Source: JACDAS01 sp046262415 (lineage in GTDB: Bacteria > Actinomycetota > Thermoleophilia > Gaiellales > Gaiellaceae). From it: a stretch of 6,728 nucleotides of DNA. This document shows, piece by piece, positions 1 to 5,759 of the stretch. The first letter of the stretch is position 1, and each line of letters begins with the position of its first letter. The position numbers and the translations under genes are program-made. A model generated the notes under the pieces. The model ran no database searches and was not told where the DNA came from. It worked only from the letters and a program-made list of their open reading frames with translations. The DNA is taken from assembly GCA_046262415.1 (NCBI GenBank), contig JBHEMU010000165.1, forward strand, positions 1 through 6,728, given 5' to 3'.

Positions 1-119
1 ACCGCGAACTCGGCGGCAACTACTTCACCCGACTCGACCCCGACAAGCAAACACGACGCCTCGTCGCTCAACTCGAACGCCTCGGACACATCGTGACGCT
101 GCAAGAGGCTGCCGCTTGA
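1..119 (+). CDS. Transposase C-terminal end, probably IS110 family (5'-truncated by the window edge)
   Basis: Read from base 3, the frame gives 38 residues and ends in TGA at 117-119. It begins RELGGNYFTRLDPDKQ and ends VTLQEAAA. The pattern of LGxxYFxRLD, then an Arg-rich helix, LVxxLExLG and a final VTLxxAA is what I recall for the C-terminal tail of IS110-family (DEDD/Transposase_20) transposases. That is recognition from memory, not a search. The catalytic domains lie outside the window, so it is unknown whether the element is intact. Codon use differs from the neighbours: CAA three times, with ACA, CGA, GAA and GGA in a short stretch, where the flanking genes strongly prefer G/C-ending codons. 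This suggests a different origin. IS110-type elements have no classical inverted repeats and encode a guide ('bridge') RNA in a non-coding end; at most about 30 bp of such an end could follow here. Another transposase family is possible. Confidence 0.6.
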   Translation, partial: RELGGNYFTRLDPDKQTRRLVAQLERLGHIVTLQEAAA

Positions 120-123
120 TACC

Positions 124-131
124 GAGGTGAT
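124..131 (+). promoter_or_regulatory. Strong Shine-Dalgarno sequence upstream of arginase
   Basis: GAGGTGAT is an uninterrupted eight-base match to the usual 16S rRNA anti-Shine-Dalgarno tail. It lies in the 32-bp gap between the transposase stop and the chosen arginase start. It is too far from the GTG at 152 (20 nt between its last base and the codon) but sits 5 nt before an ATC codon at 137-139 that is in frame with arginase. Either arginase starts at ATC, or an original ATG has changed, or the match is chance. Confidence 0.5.
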
Positions 132-151
132 TTCCCATCAGCCTGCGACCC

Positions 152-1063
152 GTGCCCGCCGAGCACTCTCCGCAGCCAGTCGCCGTCCTCGGGGCCGGTC
201 TCGACCTGGGCGCGGGGCGTCGCGGCGTCGACATGGGCCCGTCCGCGATCCGGTATGCGGGGCTCGACGCCCGGCTCGTCGAGCTCGGGCGCCACGTCGT
301 CGATCTCGGCAACGTCGAGACCGCGGTCGCCGAGGCCGCGGAGGTGGGCGACGAGCGGGCACGCTACCTCGCCGAGATCAAGCGCACCTGCCAGCTGATC
401 GCGCGCGACGTCGCCCGGGCGGACGAGCACGGGTACCTCCCGCTCGTCCTCGGCGGCGACCACTCGATCTCGATCGGCACGCTCGGCGGGCTGGCGTCGC
501 GCCGCGGCCCCGGCGGCGTCCTCTGGCTGGACGCGCACGGCGACCTCAACCGGCCGGAGACCAGCCCGACCGGCAACGTCCACGGGATGCCGCTCGCGGC
601 GGCGCTCGGCCTGGCCGGACCGGGGTTCGAGAGCGACAGCTGGCCCCTCCCGGCCGTCGAGTCGGCCCGCGTCGCCCTCGTCGGCGTCCGCTCGCTCGAC
701 GATGGGGAGCGGCGGCTGCTAGGGGAGCTCGAGGCCTGCGTGCTCACGATGAGCGAGATCGACCGCATCGGCATCCAGAAGGCGATCACCGCCGCGCTCG
801 AGCACGTGGCGGGCCCCGGGTTCGTCCACCTCAGCCTCGACATGGATGTCGTCGATCCGGACGTAGCCCCGGGCGTCGGCACCCCGGTGCGCGGCGGGCT
901 GTCGTACCGGGAGGCGCACCTGGCCTGCGAGCTGATCTCCGAGTCGACCCTCCTCGGCTCGCTCGAGGTCGTCGAGGTGAACCCGATCCTCGACCGCGAG
1001 AACGAGACGGCCCAGCTGGCCGTCGAGCTCGTCGCGAGCTGCCTCGGCGCCCGGATCCTCTGA
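152..1063 (+). CDS. rocF: Arginase
   Basis: Predicted arginase (EC 3.5.3.1), cytoplasmic, which hydrolyses L-arginine to L-ornithine and urea using two Mn2+ ions. The 303 residues match the usual bacterial length of about 300. The N-terminus carries the family motif GRRGVDMGPSAIR (22-34). Metal-binding motifs are all present: GGDHS (101-105, ligand His104), DAHGDLN (127-133, ligands Asp127, His129 and Asp131), and SLDMDVVDP (228-236, ligands Asp230 and Asp232). Asn133 and the TGNVHGMP stretch (140-147, His144 as probable proton shuttle) favour arginase over agmatinase, as does EVNP (275-278). The Ser usual in SGN is Thr140 here, a mild change. Start: GTG at 152 is the first standard codon after an in-frame TGA at 128-130; an ATC at 137 with a much better ribosome-binding site would add five residues. 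The gene begins 32 bp after a transposase stop, so its native promoter may have been lost or replaced. It has no co-directional partner in the window. Confidence 0.93.
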   Translation: MPAEHSPQPVAVLGAGLDLGAGRRGVDMGPSAIRYAGLDARLVELGRHVVDLGNVETAVAEAAEVGDERARYLAEIKRTCQLIARDVARADEHGYLPLVLGGDHSISIGTLGGLASRRGPGGVLWLDAHGDLNRPETSPTGNVHGMPLAAALGLAGPGFESDSWPLPAVESARVALVGVRSLDDGERRLLGELEACVLTMSEIDRIGIQKAITAALEHVAGPGFVHLSLDMDVVDPDVAPGVGTPVRGGLSYREAHLACELISESTLLGSLEVVEVNPILDRENETAQLAVELVASCLGARIL

Positions 1064-1128
1064 GGACGGAGATGCCCACGCGGTGGTTGTCGCAGGCAGA
1101 GTGGGAGCGAGGCCCGAGGGCGCTCTTC

Positions 1129-1260
1129 AGGGGCCAGCACGCGGAAGTGGCGGAGCTGCTCGTCCTGGGCGAGCCGCCGCAAGCGCGTTCCGTCCGAGGT
1201 GACGCCGTGCAGGCAGACCAGCGTCGCGCCGGCCGGGTCGCCCCACTCGGTGGAGAGGCG
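1129..1260 (-). pseudogene. Alpha/beta-hydrolase N-terminal fragment (gene remnant)
   Basis: The minus strand from 1260 down to 1129 encodes 44 residues that look like the first part of an alpha/beta-hydrolase. STEWGDPAG is followed by strand beta-3 and the oxyanion-hole motif LVCLHGVTSDG, then RLRRLAQDEQLRHFRVLAP. In intact family members the next residues would be DLRGHG(R/S) and later a GxSxG nucleophile elbow. Here the resemblance stops abruptly after VLAP, and no nucleophile motif follows before the arginase 3' end at 1063. There is no ATG, GTG or TTG at its expected beginning: reading upstream in the same frame one meets the TAA of the ETF gene directly. It therefore looks truncated at both ends and is probably not expressed as a working enzyme. 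The 65 bp between it and the arginase stop show nothing I recognise. Confidence 0.7.
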
Positions 1261-3048
1261 TTACAGGTGCGGCGCCACCCGCTCGTGCACGGGCAGGAGG
1301 TGCGTCCGCCAGTCGCCGACGAGACCGACGTCGGCGGCCCGCAGCATCGGCGCGTCCGGCTCGGTGTCGATCGCGAAGACCACCCCGGCCTTGACGAAGC
1401 CGGTCAGGTGCTCGAAGTCGCCGCCGACTCCGACCGCGACGAGCAGCCGCGGAGCGACCGCTCGGCCGTGCAGGCCGACGTGGCGGTTCCACGGGATCCA
1501 TCCGGCCGCGCAGGCCTCCCGGGTACCCCCGACCGCGGCCCCCGCCGCCCGGGCGACCGGTTCGATGCGAACGGCTGCGTCCGGGCCGGCCCCGGCGCCG
1601 ATCACGGTGACGACGTCCGCCACGTCCAGCCCGTGTGCGGGGGAGTCCCGACGCCGCTCCACCTGCCTGAGGCGCGGATCCGGGGCGGCCGCGACCGAGA
1701 GGTGCACGATCTCGGCCTCGACGCCGTCGCGTGGCTCCAGCGGCTCGTACATCCGCGGCCTCACCGTCGCGAGCTGTGGAGTCGTCGCGCTCATGATCAC
1801 TGAGACGATGTTGCCGCCGTAGGCCGGCTTCGTCTGCAGCAGCCTGCCGGCCTTGACGACGTCGACGCCGACGCAGTCGGCCGTCATCCCGAGCTCGAGC
1901 TCGCCGGCGACGCGGGGGCCGTACTCGCGTCCCGCCGCAGTCGCGGGCAGGAGCAGCACGTGCGGCCGGTTGCGCTCGACCACCTCCCGGACTGCCGCCG
2001 TCCAGACGTCGGGGCGGTACTCGGCGTACGCGGGGTCGTCGAGGAGCACGATGCGCTCGGCGCCGCGCCGCGCCAGCTCGCGGGCGACCTCCGTCAGCCC
2101 GTGGCCGAGCATGAGTGCAACGTTGACGCCGCCGAGCTTGCCGGCGAGCTGCCGTCCACGCGCGAGCAGCTCGAGCGACGTCCGGTGCGGCCGTCCGTCC
2201 ACCAGCTCGACGACGGTCCAGCAGTCGTAGCTCGCGCCGGGGCGATCGGCGATGTGCCCCGGCTTGTCCCAGGACGCCTCGGCCGGCCGCCGCTCGTCCA
2301 GCAGGCCGACGATCCGGGCCGCCGCGTCCTCCGGGCCGGCGGCGAGGGCGCCGGCGCGCGCGGGCGTCACGTCGCGGACCGCGAGTACCCGCGTGGGCGA
2401 GCCGGCCTGCCCGAAGCGGCGGTCGTGCGGACGCGCGTCGGGAACGAGGTCCGCGGCCGTCCAGAGAGTCGGCCGCGCCGGCGCCTCCGCGGGCGTGACG
2501 TCCCCCCCGTCTGCGCGTGCCACCGAGACGACGGCGGGGAGGTCGAGCACGAACGCCTCCTCGCCGTCGTCGGCCTCGCGAACGGCATGCAGGACCGAGC
2601 CGTGCGCGGCGAGCTCGGTGACGCCCGTGAGGACGGGCCAGTCCAGCCGGGCGGCAACCTGGGGCGGCACCTGCCACGTCTCGGAGTCGACCGTCTTGCG
2701 GCCGCAGAGCACGAGGTCGGCGCCCTCCTTCTCGATCGCCAGTGCGAGTGTCCGCGACGTGCCGATCGTGTCGGCCACGGCGAAGGTCCGGTCGGACAGG
2801 TGCACGGCCCGGTCGGCGCCGAGGGCGAGCGTCTCGCGCAGCGCGGCGTCCGCGGCCGGCGGCCCCATCGTCATCGCCACCACCTCGCCGCCCGCGGCGT
2901 CGCGCAGGACGACGGCCCGGCGGACGGCCGCGCGGTCGAAGGGGTTGAGCTCGAGTGGAACCCCCTCGCGCCGCAGCGTCTTCGTCTCGGGGTCGAACTG
3001 GATCGCCTCCGGGTGCGGCACCTGCTTGACGAGGCAGACGATCTTCAC
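1261..3048 (-). CDS. Single-chain electron-transfer flavoprotein (ETF beta-alpha fusion)
   Basis: A 595-residue protein joining an ETF beta-like half (about 1-255) to an ETF alpha-like half (about 275-595). ETF heterodimers bind FAD and usually AMP and pass electrons from flavin dehydrogenases to the quinone pool or other acceptors. Beta features: MKIVCLVKQVP at the start, LNPFD (34-38), TLALGADRAVHLSD (73-86), and CGRKTVDSETWQVPP (115-129) in the nucleotide-binding segment. Alpha features: LPATAAGREYGPRVA (367-381), KPAYGGNI (407-414), and the FAD domain GGTREACAAGWIP (507-519), HVGLHGRAVAP (523-533), GVGGDFEHLTG (540-550), AIDTEPDAPM (559-568), ADVGLVGD (572-579). Several FAD-contact positions of ordinary alpha subunits are changed, although the Arg of GxxR (510) and the His of the QH-like motif (547) remain. 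The start is GTG at 3048, no clear Shine-Dalgarno precedes it, and MKIVCLVKQ is a typical ETF-beta beginning. No dehydrogenase or ETF:quinone oxidoreductase is adjacent, so its partner is unknown. Confidence 0.9.
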   Translation of the reverse strand: MKIVCLVKQVPHPEAIQFDPETKTLRREGVPLELNPFDRAAVRRAVVLRDAAGGEVVAMTMGPPAADAALRETLALGADRAVHLSDRTFAVADTIGTSRTLALAIEKEGADLVLCGRKTVDSETWQVPPQVAARLDWPVLTGVTELAAHGSVLHAVREADDGEEAFVLDLPAVVSVARADGGDVTPAEAPARPTLWTAADLVPDARPHDRRFGQAGSPTRVLAVRDVTPARAGALAAGPEDAAARIVGLLDERRPAEASWDKPGHIADRPGASYDCWTVVELVDGRPHRTSLELLARGRQLAGKLGGVNVALMLGHGLTEVARELARRGAERIVLLDDPAYAEYRPDVWTAAVREVVERNRPHVLLLPATAAGREYGPRVAGELELGMTADCVGVDVVKAGRLLQTKPAYGGNIVSVIMSATTPQLATVRPRMYEPLEPRDGVEAEIVHLSVAAAPDPRLRQVERRRDSPAHGLDVADVVTVIGAGAGPDAAVRIEPVARAAGAAVGGTREACAAGWIPWNRHVGLHGRAVAPRLLVAVGVGGDFEHLTGFVKAGVVFAIDTEPDAPMLRAADVGLVGDWRTHLLPVHERVAPHL

Positions 3049-3068
3049 CTGTGGGAGCGTACTGCCCG
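3049..3068. promoter_or_regulatory. Minimal divergent gap between ETF and phosphoesterase
   Basis: Only 20 bp separate the ETF GTG (3048, minus) from the preferred phosphoesterase GTG (3069, plus), or 2 bp if the latter starts at 3051. GGGAG at 3053-3057 is a plausible ribosome-binding site for the plus-strand gene, 11 nt before its GTG. I see no corresponding site for the ETF gene, which may be leaderless. At least one promoter must lie inside the opposing coding sequence; I could not identify convincing -10 or -35 boxes. Confidence 0.45.
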
Positions 3069-3740
3069 GTGCTCGCGCTCCTGTACGACATCCACGGGAA
3101 CCTCCCGGCGCTGGAGCGCGTGCTGGAGGACGCCGATTCGGCCGGCGCGGACGCGTACCTGCTCGGCGGCGACTACGCGGCTTTCGGGCCGTGGCCGCTG
3201 GAGACGGTCGAGCGCCTGCGGGCGTTACCGGGCTCTACCTGGATCCGCGGCAACGGCGAGCGCTGGCCCCGCGAGCCTCCCCTCGACCGGCCGGAGGTGG
3301 TGGAGGCGCTCGCGCGGGCGGACTCGGGTCTCGGCACCGAGGAGGGCTGGCTGTACTCGCTCCAGCAGCGGTGCGAGCTCGACGGGGTCCTCTACGTCCA
3401 CGGCTCTCCGCTCTCCGACGTCGAGAGCTTCGGGCCGCAGCCCGGTCCGGACGACGAGAGGCTGCTCGACGGCGTGCGGGACCGGACGGTCGTGTTCGGC
3501 CACAGCCACCTGCAGTTCCGCCGGGCGGGGCCGAACCGAACCGACCTCCTCAACCCCGGGAGCGTCGGGATGCCCCTCGACGGCGACGTCCGCGCTGCCT
3601 ACGCGCTGCGTCACGAGGACGGCGCGTTCGAGTTCCGGCGTGTCGAGTACCACGTCGAGCGGGCGGCCGCTGCCTACGAGGCCCTGGGCGGGCAGATCGG
3701 CCCGATGGCCGCGCAGCGGATCCGTCGCGGCTCGGACTGA
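3069..3740 (+). CDS. Calcineurin-like metallophosphoesterase (MJ0936/YfcE type)
   Basis: A 223-residue single-domain metallophosphoesterase, probably a cytoplasmic phosphodiesterase or phosphatase using two metal ions; the substrate cannot be read from sequence. The five family motifs appear in order: YDIHGN (6-11, ligands Asp7 and His9), GGDY (33-36, Asp35), RGNGE (60-64, Asn62), VHGSP (110-114, His111) and GHSH (144-147, His145 and His147). The third motif is GNGE rather than GNHE/GNHD, so the His often used to protonate the leaving group is missing; small phosphodiesterases of this group often have GNC there, so activity is still likely. The GTG at 3069 is preferred because VLALLYDIHGN is the usual family beginning and GGGAG lies 11 nt upstream; an upstream GTG at 3051 would add six residues. 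The gene diverges from ETF and converges on rarA, so it is probably transcribed alone. Confidence 0.85.
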   Translation: MLALLYDIHGNLPALERVLEDADSAGADAYLLGGDYAAFGPWPLETVERLRALPGSTWIRGNGERWPREPPLDRPEVVEALARADSGLGTEEGWLYSLQQRCELDGVLYVHGSPLSDVESFGPQPGPDDERLLDGVRDRTVVFGHSHLQFRRAGPNRTDLLNPGSVGMPLDGDVRAAYALRHEDGAFEFRRVEYHVERAAAAYEALGGQIGPMAAQRIRRGSD

Positions 3741-3750
3741 CGCCTAGTCC
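3734..3750. terminator. Small inverted repeat across two convergent stop codons (possible weak terminator)
   Basis: GGACT (3734-3738) and AGTCC (3746-3750) form a perfect 5-bp stem with a 7-nt loop, extendable by one G-T pair. It covers the phosphoesterase TGA (3738-3740) and, on the other strand, the rarA TAG (3746-3744). Only 3 bp lie between the two genes. There is no T-run on either side, and the stem is short, so intrinsic termination is doubtful. It is symmetrical and placed where a bidirectional terminator would be needed. Confidence 0.25.
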
Positions 3751-5009
3751 TCCCGGGGCTTCTCCTCGCCGCTTGCTCGCGGCTCGTAGTAGCGCTTGCC
3801 CCGGAGCGGCTCCGGCAGGTGGTCGACGTCGAAGCCGGCCGGGTCCTCGTGCGGATACACGTAGCCGACGCCGCGCCCGAGCTTCTTCGCTCCCGGGTAG
3901 TGCGCGTCGCGGAGCGCCTGCGGCGGCCGCACGTGGCCGTGCTCTCGGACGTCCGCGCTCGCGGCCTTGAGCGCGCGCAGGACGGCATTCGACTTGGGCG
4001 CGCTGGCGAGGTAGATCGCCGCCTGGGCCAGGTTCAGCCTCGCCTCGGGCAGGCCGACGTGCTCGACCGCGTGGGCCGCCGCGACGGCGACCAGGAGCGC
4101 GCGAGGATCGGCGTTGCCGACGTCCTCGGACGCGAGCACGATCATCCGCCTGGCGATGTAGCGGGCGTCCTCGCCGCCCTCGAGCATGGCCGCGAGGTAG
4201 TACAGCGACGCATCCGGGTCCGATCCGCGCATCGACTTGATGAAGGCCGAGATGAAGTCGTAGTGGGCGTCCTCGCCCTTGTCGTAGACGAGGGGACGCT
4301 TGGTCGCGGCGGCCTCAACGTGAACCTCGGCGAGCGGGACGCCCTCGGCACGCGCCGTCTGCCAGGCGAGCTCGAGGATGTTGAGCGCGTTCCGCGCGTC
4401 GCCGCCGGCGCGGCGTGCGATCAGCTGCGCGAGCTCGTCCGGCACCTCCGCCTCGAGCGCCTCGGCGCCGCGGGCGACGAGCAGGACGAGGTCCTCCTCG
4501 GTGTGCGGCAGGAGCTCGTAGATCTGGCAGCGCGACAGGAGCGCCGAGTTGACCTCGAAATACGGGTTCTCGGTCGTCGCGCCGATCAGCGTCACGAGGC
4601 CCTCCTCGACCGCCGGCAGGAGCGCGTCCTGCTGGGCCTTGTTGAAGCGGTGGATCTCGTCGAGGAAGAGGATTGTCCGTCGCCCGTTCCCGCCGAGACG
4701 GTCACGGGCGCGCGCCAGGATCGCCCGCACGTCGGCCACGGACGCCGAGACCGCGGAGAGCTCCTCGAACTCCGCGCCGGTCGCGTGGGCGACGACCCGG
4801 GCGAGCGTCGTCTTGCCGCTGCCCGGCGGGCCGTACAGGATCGCCGACCCGAGCCGGTCCTCGACGATCGCGAGTCGCAGCGCCGAGCCCTCGCCGAGGA
4901 CGTGGCGCTGGCCGACGAACTCCTCGAGCGTCCGGGGGCGCAGGCGCAGGGCGAGCGGCGCGACGCTCGGCAGTCGCTCCCTCGCCGCGTCGGAGAAGAG
5001 GTCGGACAC
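3744..5009 (-). CDS. rarA: Replication-associated recombination protein A (AAA+ ATPase RarA/MgsA)
   Basis: A 421-residue cytoplasmic AAA+ ATPase of the RarA/MgsA/WRNIP1 family, related to clamp-loader subunits and acting at stalled replication forks. Visible in order: the family N-terminus PLALRLRPRTLEEFVGQ (18-34), Walker A GPPGSGKT (60-67), ELSAVSASVADVR (83-95), Walker B LFLDEIHRFNK (114-124), sensor 1 GATTENP (143-149), the Arg finger in LLSRC (157-161), and sensor 2 GDARNALN (203-210). The C-terminal tetramerisation region follows, with YDFISAFIKSMRGSDPDA (250-267) and RMIVLASEDVGNADP (288-302). It is nearly colinear with family members of about 420-450 residues and nothing essential is missing. 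The frame stays open far upstream (to 5483), but that part is antisense to tryptophan dioxygenase; the GTG at 5009 gives the normal SDLFSDAA N-terminus with GGAG 12 nt upstream. It diverges from the dioxygenase and converges on the phosphoesterase. Confidence 0.95.
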   Translation of the reverse strand: MSDLFSDAARERLPSVAPLALRLRPRTLEEFVGQRHVLGEGSALRLAIVEDRLGSAILYGPPGSGKTTLARVVAHATGAEFEELSAVSASVADVRAILARARDRLGGNGRRTILFLDEIHRFNKAQQDALLPAVEEGLVTLIGATTENPYFEVNSALLSRCQIYELLPHTEEDLVLLVARGAEALEAEVPDELAQLIARRAGGDARNALNILELAWQTARAEGVPLAEVHVEAAATKRPLVYDKGEDAHYDFISAFIKSMRGSDPDASLYYLAAMLEGGEDARYIARRMIVLASEDVGNADPRALLVAVAAAHAVEHVGLPEARLNLAQAAIYLASAPKSNAVLRALKAASADVREHGHVRPPQALRDAHYPGAKKLGRGVGYVYPHEDPAGFDVDHLPEPLRGKRYYEPRASGEEKPRED

Positions 5010-5030
5010 GGCGGGAGTATGCTCCGAGCG
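5010..5030. promoter_or_regulatory. Shared divergent leader of rarA and tryptophan dioxygenase
   Basis: The two start codons are separated by 21 bp. In the middle, GGAGTATGCTCC (5014-5025) is an inverted repeat with one mismatched pair in its centre. Its left half reads GGAG on the plus strand, 13 nt before the dioxygenase ATG. Its right half reads GGAG on the minus strand, 12 nt before the rarA GTG. One near-palindrome therefore supplies both ribosome-binding sites. It leaves no room for a conventional promoter, which must lie within the coding regions. It could also be a small operator, but nothing else supports that. Confidence 0.5.
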
Positions 5031-5759
5031 ATGACGCGGCAGGAGCAGACCGGGCTCGCCGACGAGTTCGCCCCGATCCTCTCCGGGCCGGGCGCCAGCG
5101 ACTACGAGCGGTACCTGCGGACGGACGACCTGCTCGCGCTGCAGAAGCCGCCCGAGGAGCGGGCGCACCACGACGAGCTGCTGTTCCAGACCGTGCACCA
5201 GTCCTCCGAGCTCTGGCTGCAGCTGGCCGCCGAGGAGGCCGAGACCGCCGTCGGGCACCTGCGGGCCGGAGAGATCGCCCCGGCGCTGCGACTCCTCCGG
5301 CGCACGGCGCTCTGCCTGAAGCTCGTCACCGAGCAGCTGGACATGCTCGAGCTGATGTCGCCATGGGAGTACACGTCGGCGATCCGGCCGGTGCTCGGTC
5401 ACGGGAGCGGGTTCGACTCGCCCGGCTGGAACCGCCTGCGCAAGACCGCTCCGGACCTGGGACAGGCGTTCGCGGAGCTGCACCGGAAGGAGGGGCTCAC
5501 GCTCGTCGACCTCTACCGCAGCGGGCGGGAGTTCGAGCCGCTGTACTCACTCGCCGAGTTGCTGATCGAGGTGGACGAGCGCGCGACGATGTGGCGGATC
5601 CGCCACTTCAAGGTGGTCGAGCGGATCATCGGGGGAGAGGTCGTCGGCACCCAGGGCACGCCGGTCGAGTTGCTCGGCGGGCTGATCGCGCGCACCTTCT
5701 TCCCGGAGCTCTGGCAGGCGCGGAACCGCCTGACCGAGCTCGCGAAGGAGAGCGACTGA
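5031..5759 (+). CDS. kynA: Tryptophan 2,3-dioxygenase, short form
   Basis: A 242-residue heme protein of the tryptophan 2,3-dioxygenase (TDO) family (EC 1.13.11.11 expected), which opens the indole ring of L-tryptophan with O2 to give N-formylkynurenine. Conserved elements: YLRTDDLLALQ (28-38), AHHDELLF (45-52, with distal His47), HQSSELWLQ (56-64), SPWEYTSAIRPVLGHGSGF (110-128, including Tyr114, Arg119 and Ser126 expected to contact substrate), MWRIRHFKVVERIIG (187-201, with His192 as proximal heme ligand), GTQGT (206-210) and RTFFPELWQAR (221-231). The spacing between GSGF and the heme His is about 50 residues shorter than I recall for the well-studied Xanthomonas enzyme, so helices there are missing. 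A related activity on a tryptophan derivative is possible. ATG 5031 is chosen over ATG 5019 because the GGAG site ends 1 nt before the latter. The gene leads an apparent operon with a methyltransferase and an M20 hydrolase; no formamidase or kynureninase is seen. Confidence 0.9.
   Translation: MTRQEQTGLADEFAPILSGPGASDYERYLRTDDLLALQKPPEERAHHDELLFQTVHQSSELWLQLAAEEAETAVGHLRAGEIAPALRLLRRTALCLKLVTEQLDMLELMSPWEYTSAIRPVLGHGSGFDSPGWNRLRKTAPDLGQAFAELHRKEGLTLVDLYRSGREFEPLYSLAELLIEVDERATMWRIRHFKVVERIIGGEVVGTQGTPVELLGGLIARTFFPELWQARNRLTELAKESD
5745..5750 (+). promoter_or_regulatory. Shine-Dalgarno site that decides a CTG start
   Basis: AAGGAG, inside the last codons of the dioxygenase gene, is followed after 5 nt by CTG (5756-5758), which overlaps the dioxygenase TGA as CTGA. 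The consensus sequence and close spacing make this the best ribosome-binding site for the methyltransferase, whose frame has no ATG, GTG or TTG between here and its SAM-binding motif. Confidence 0.7.

Noticed and set aside
1056..1066. Perfect inverted repeat TCCTC-T-GAGGA at the arginase stop as a terminator
   Set aside because: A one-base centre cannot form a stable RNA hairpin, and no T-run follows; likely chance in GC-rich sequence.
127..1803. Long open frame on the plus strand across arginase and the ETF 3' half
   Set aside because: Arg/Pro/Gly-rich translation without motifs; a GC-rich shadow of arginase (other frame) and of the ETF gene (other strand).
1127..3091. 654-codon open frame on the minus strand in a second frame over the ETF gene
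   Set aside because: Low-complexity Arg/Ala/Gly translation; the frame ending at 1261 carries all ETF motifs, so this is a shadow.
1960..3747. 595-codon open frame on the plus strand antisense to ETF and overlapping the phosphoesterase
   Set aside because: No recognisable motif; both real genes in this stretch have full family motifs in other frames.
5019..5021. ATG four codons before the chosen dioxygenase start
   Set aside because: The only ribosome-binding sequence ends 1 nt before it, too close to work; ATG 5031 has usable spacing.
3819..5030. Upstream extension of the dioxygenase frame
   Set aside because: It is antisense to rarA, and family similarity begins only after the ATG at 5031.
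5010..5483. Upstream extension of the rarA frame giving a 579-residue protein
   Set aside because: The added residues are antisense to a well-conserved dioxygenase and look non-protein-like; GTG at 5009 gives the family's normal N-terminus.
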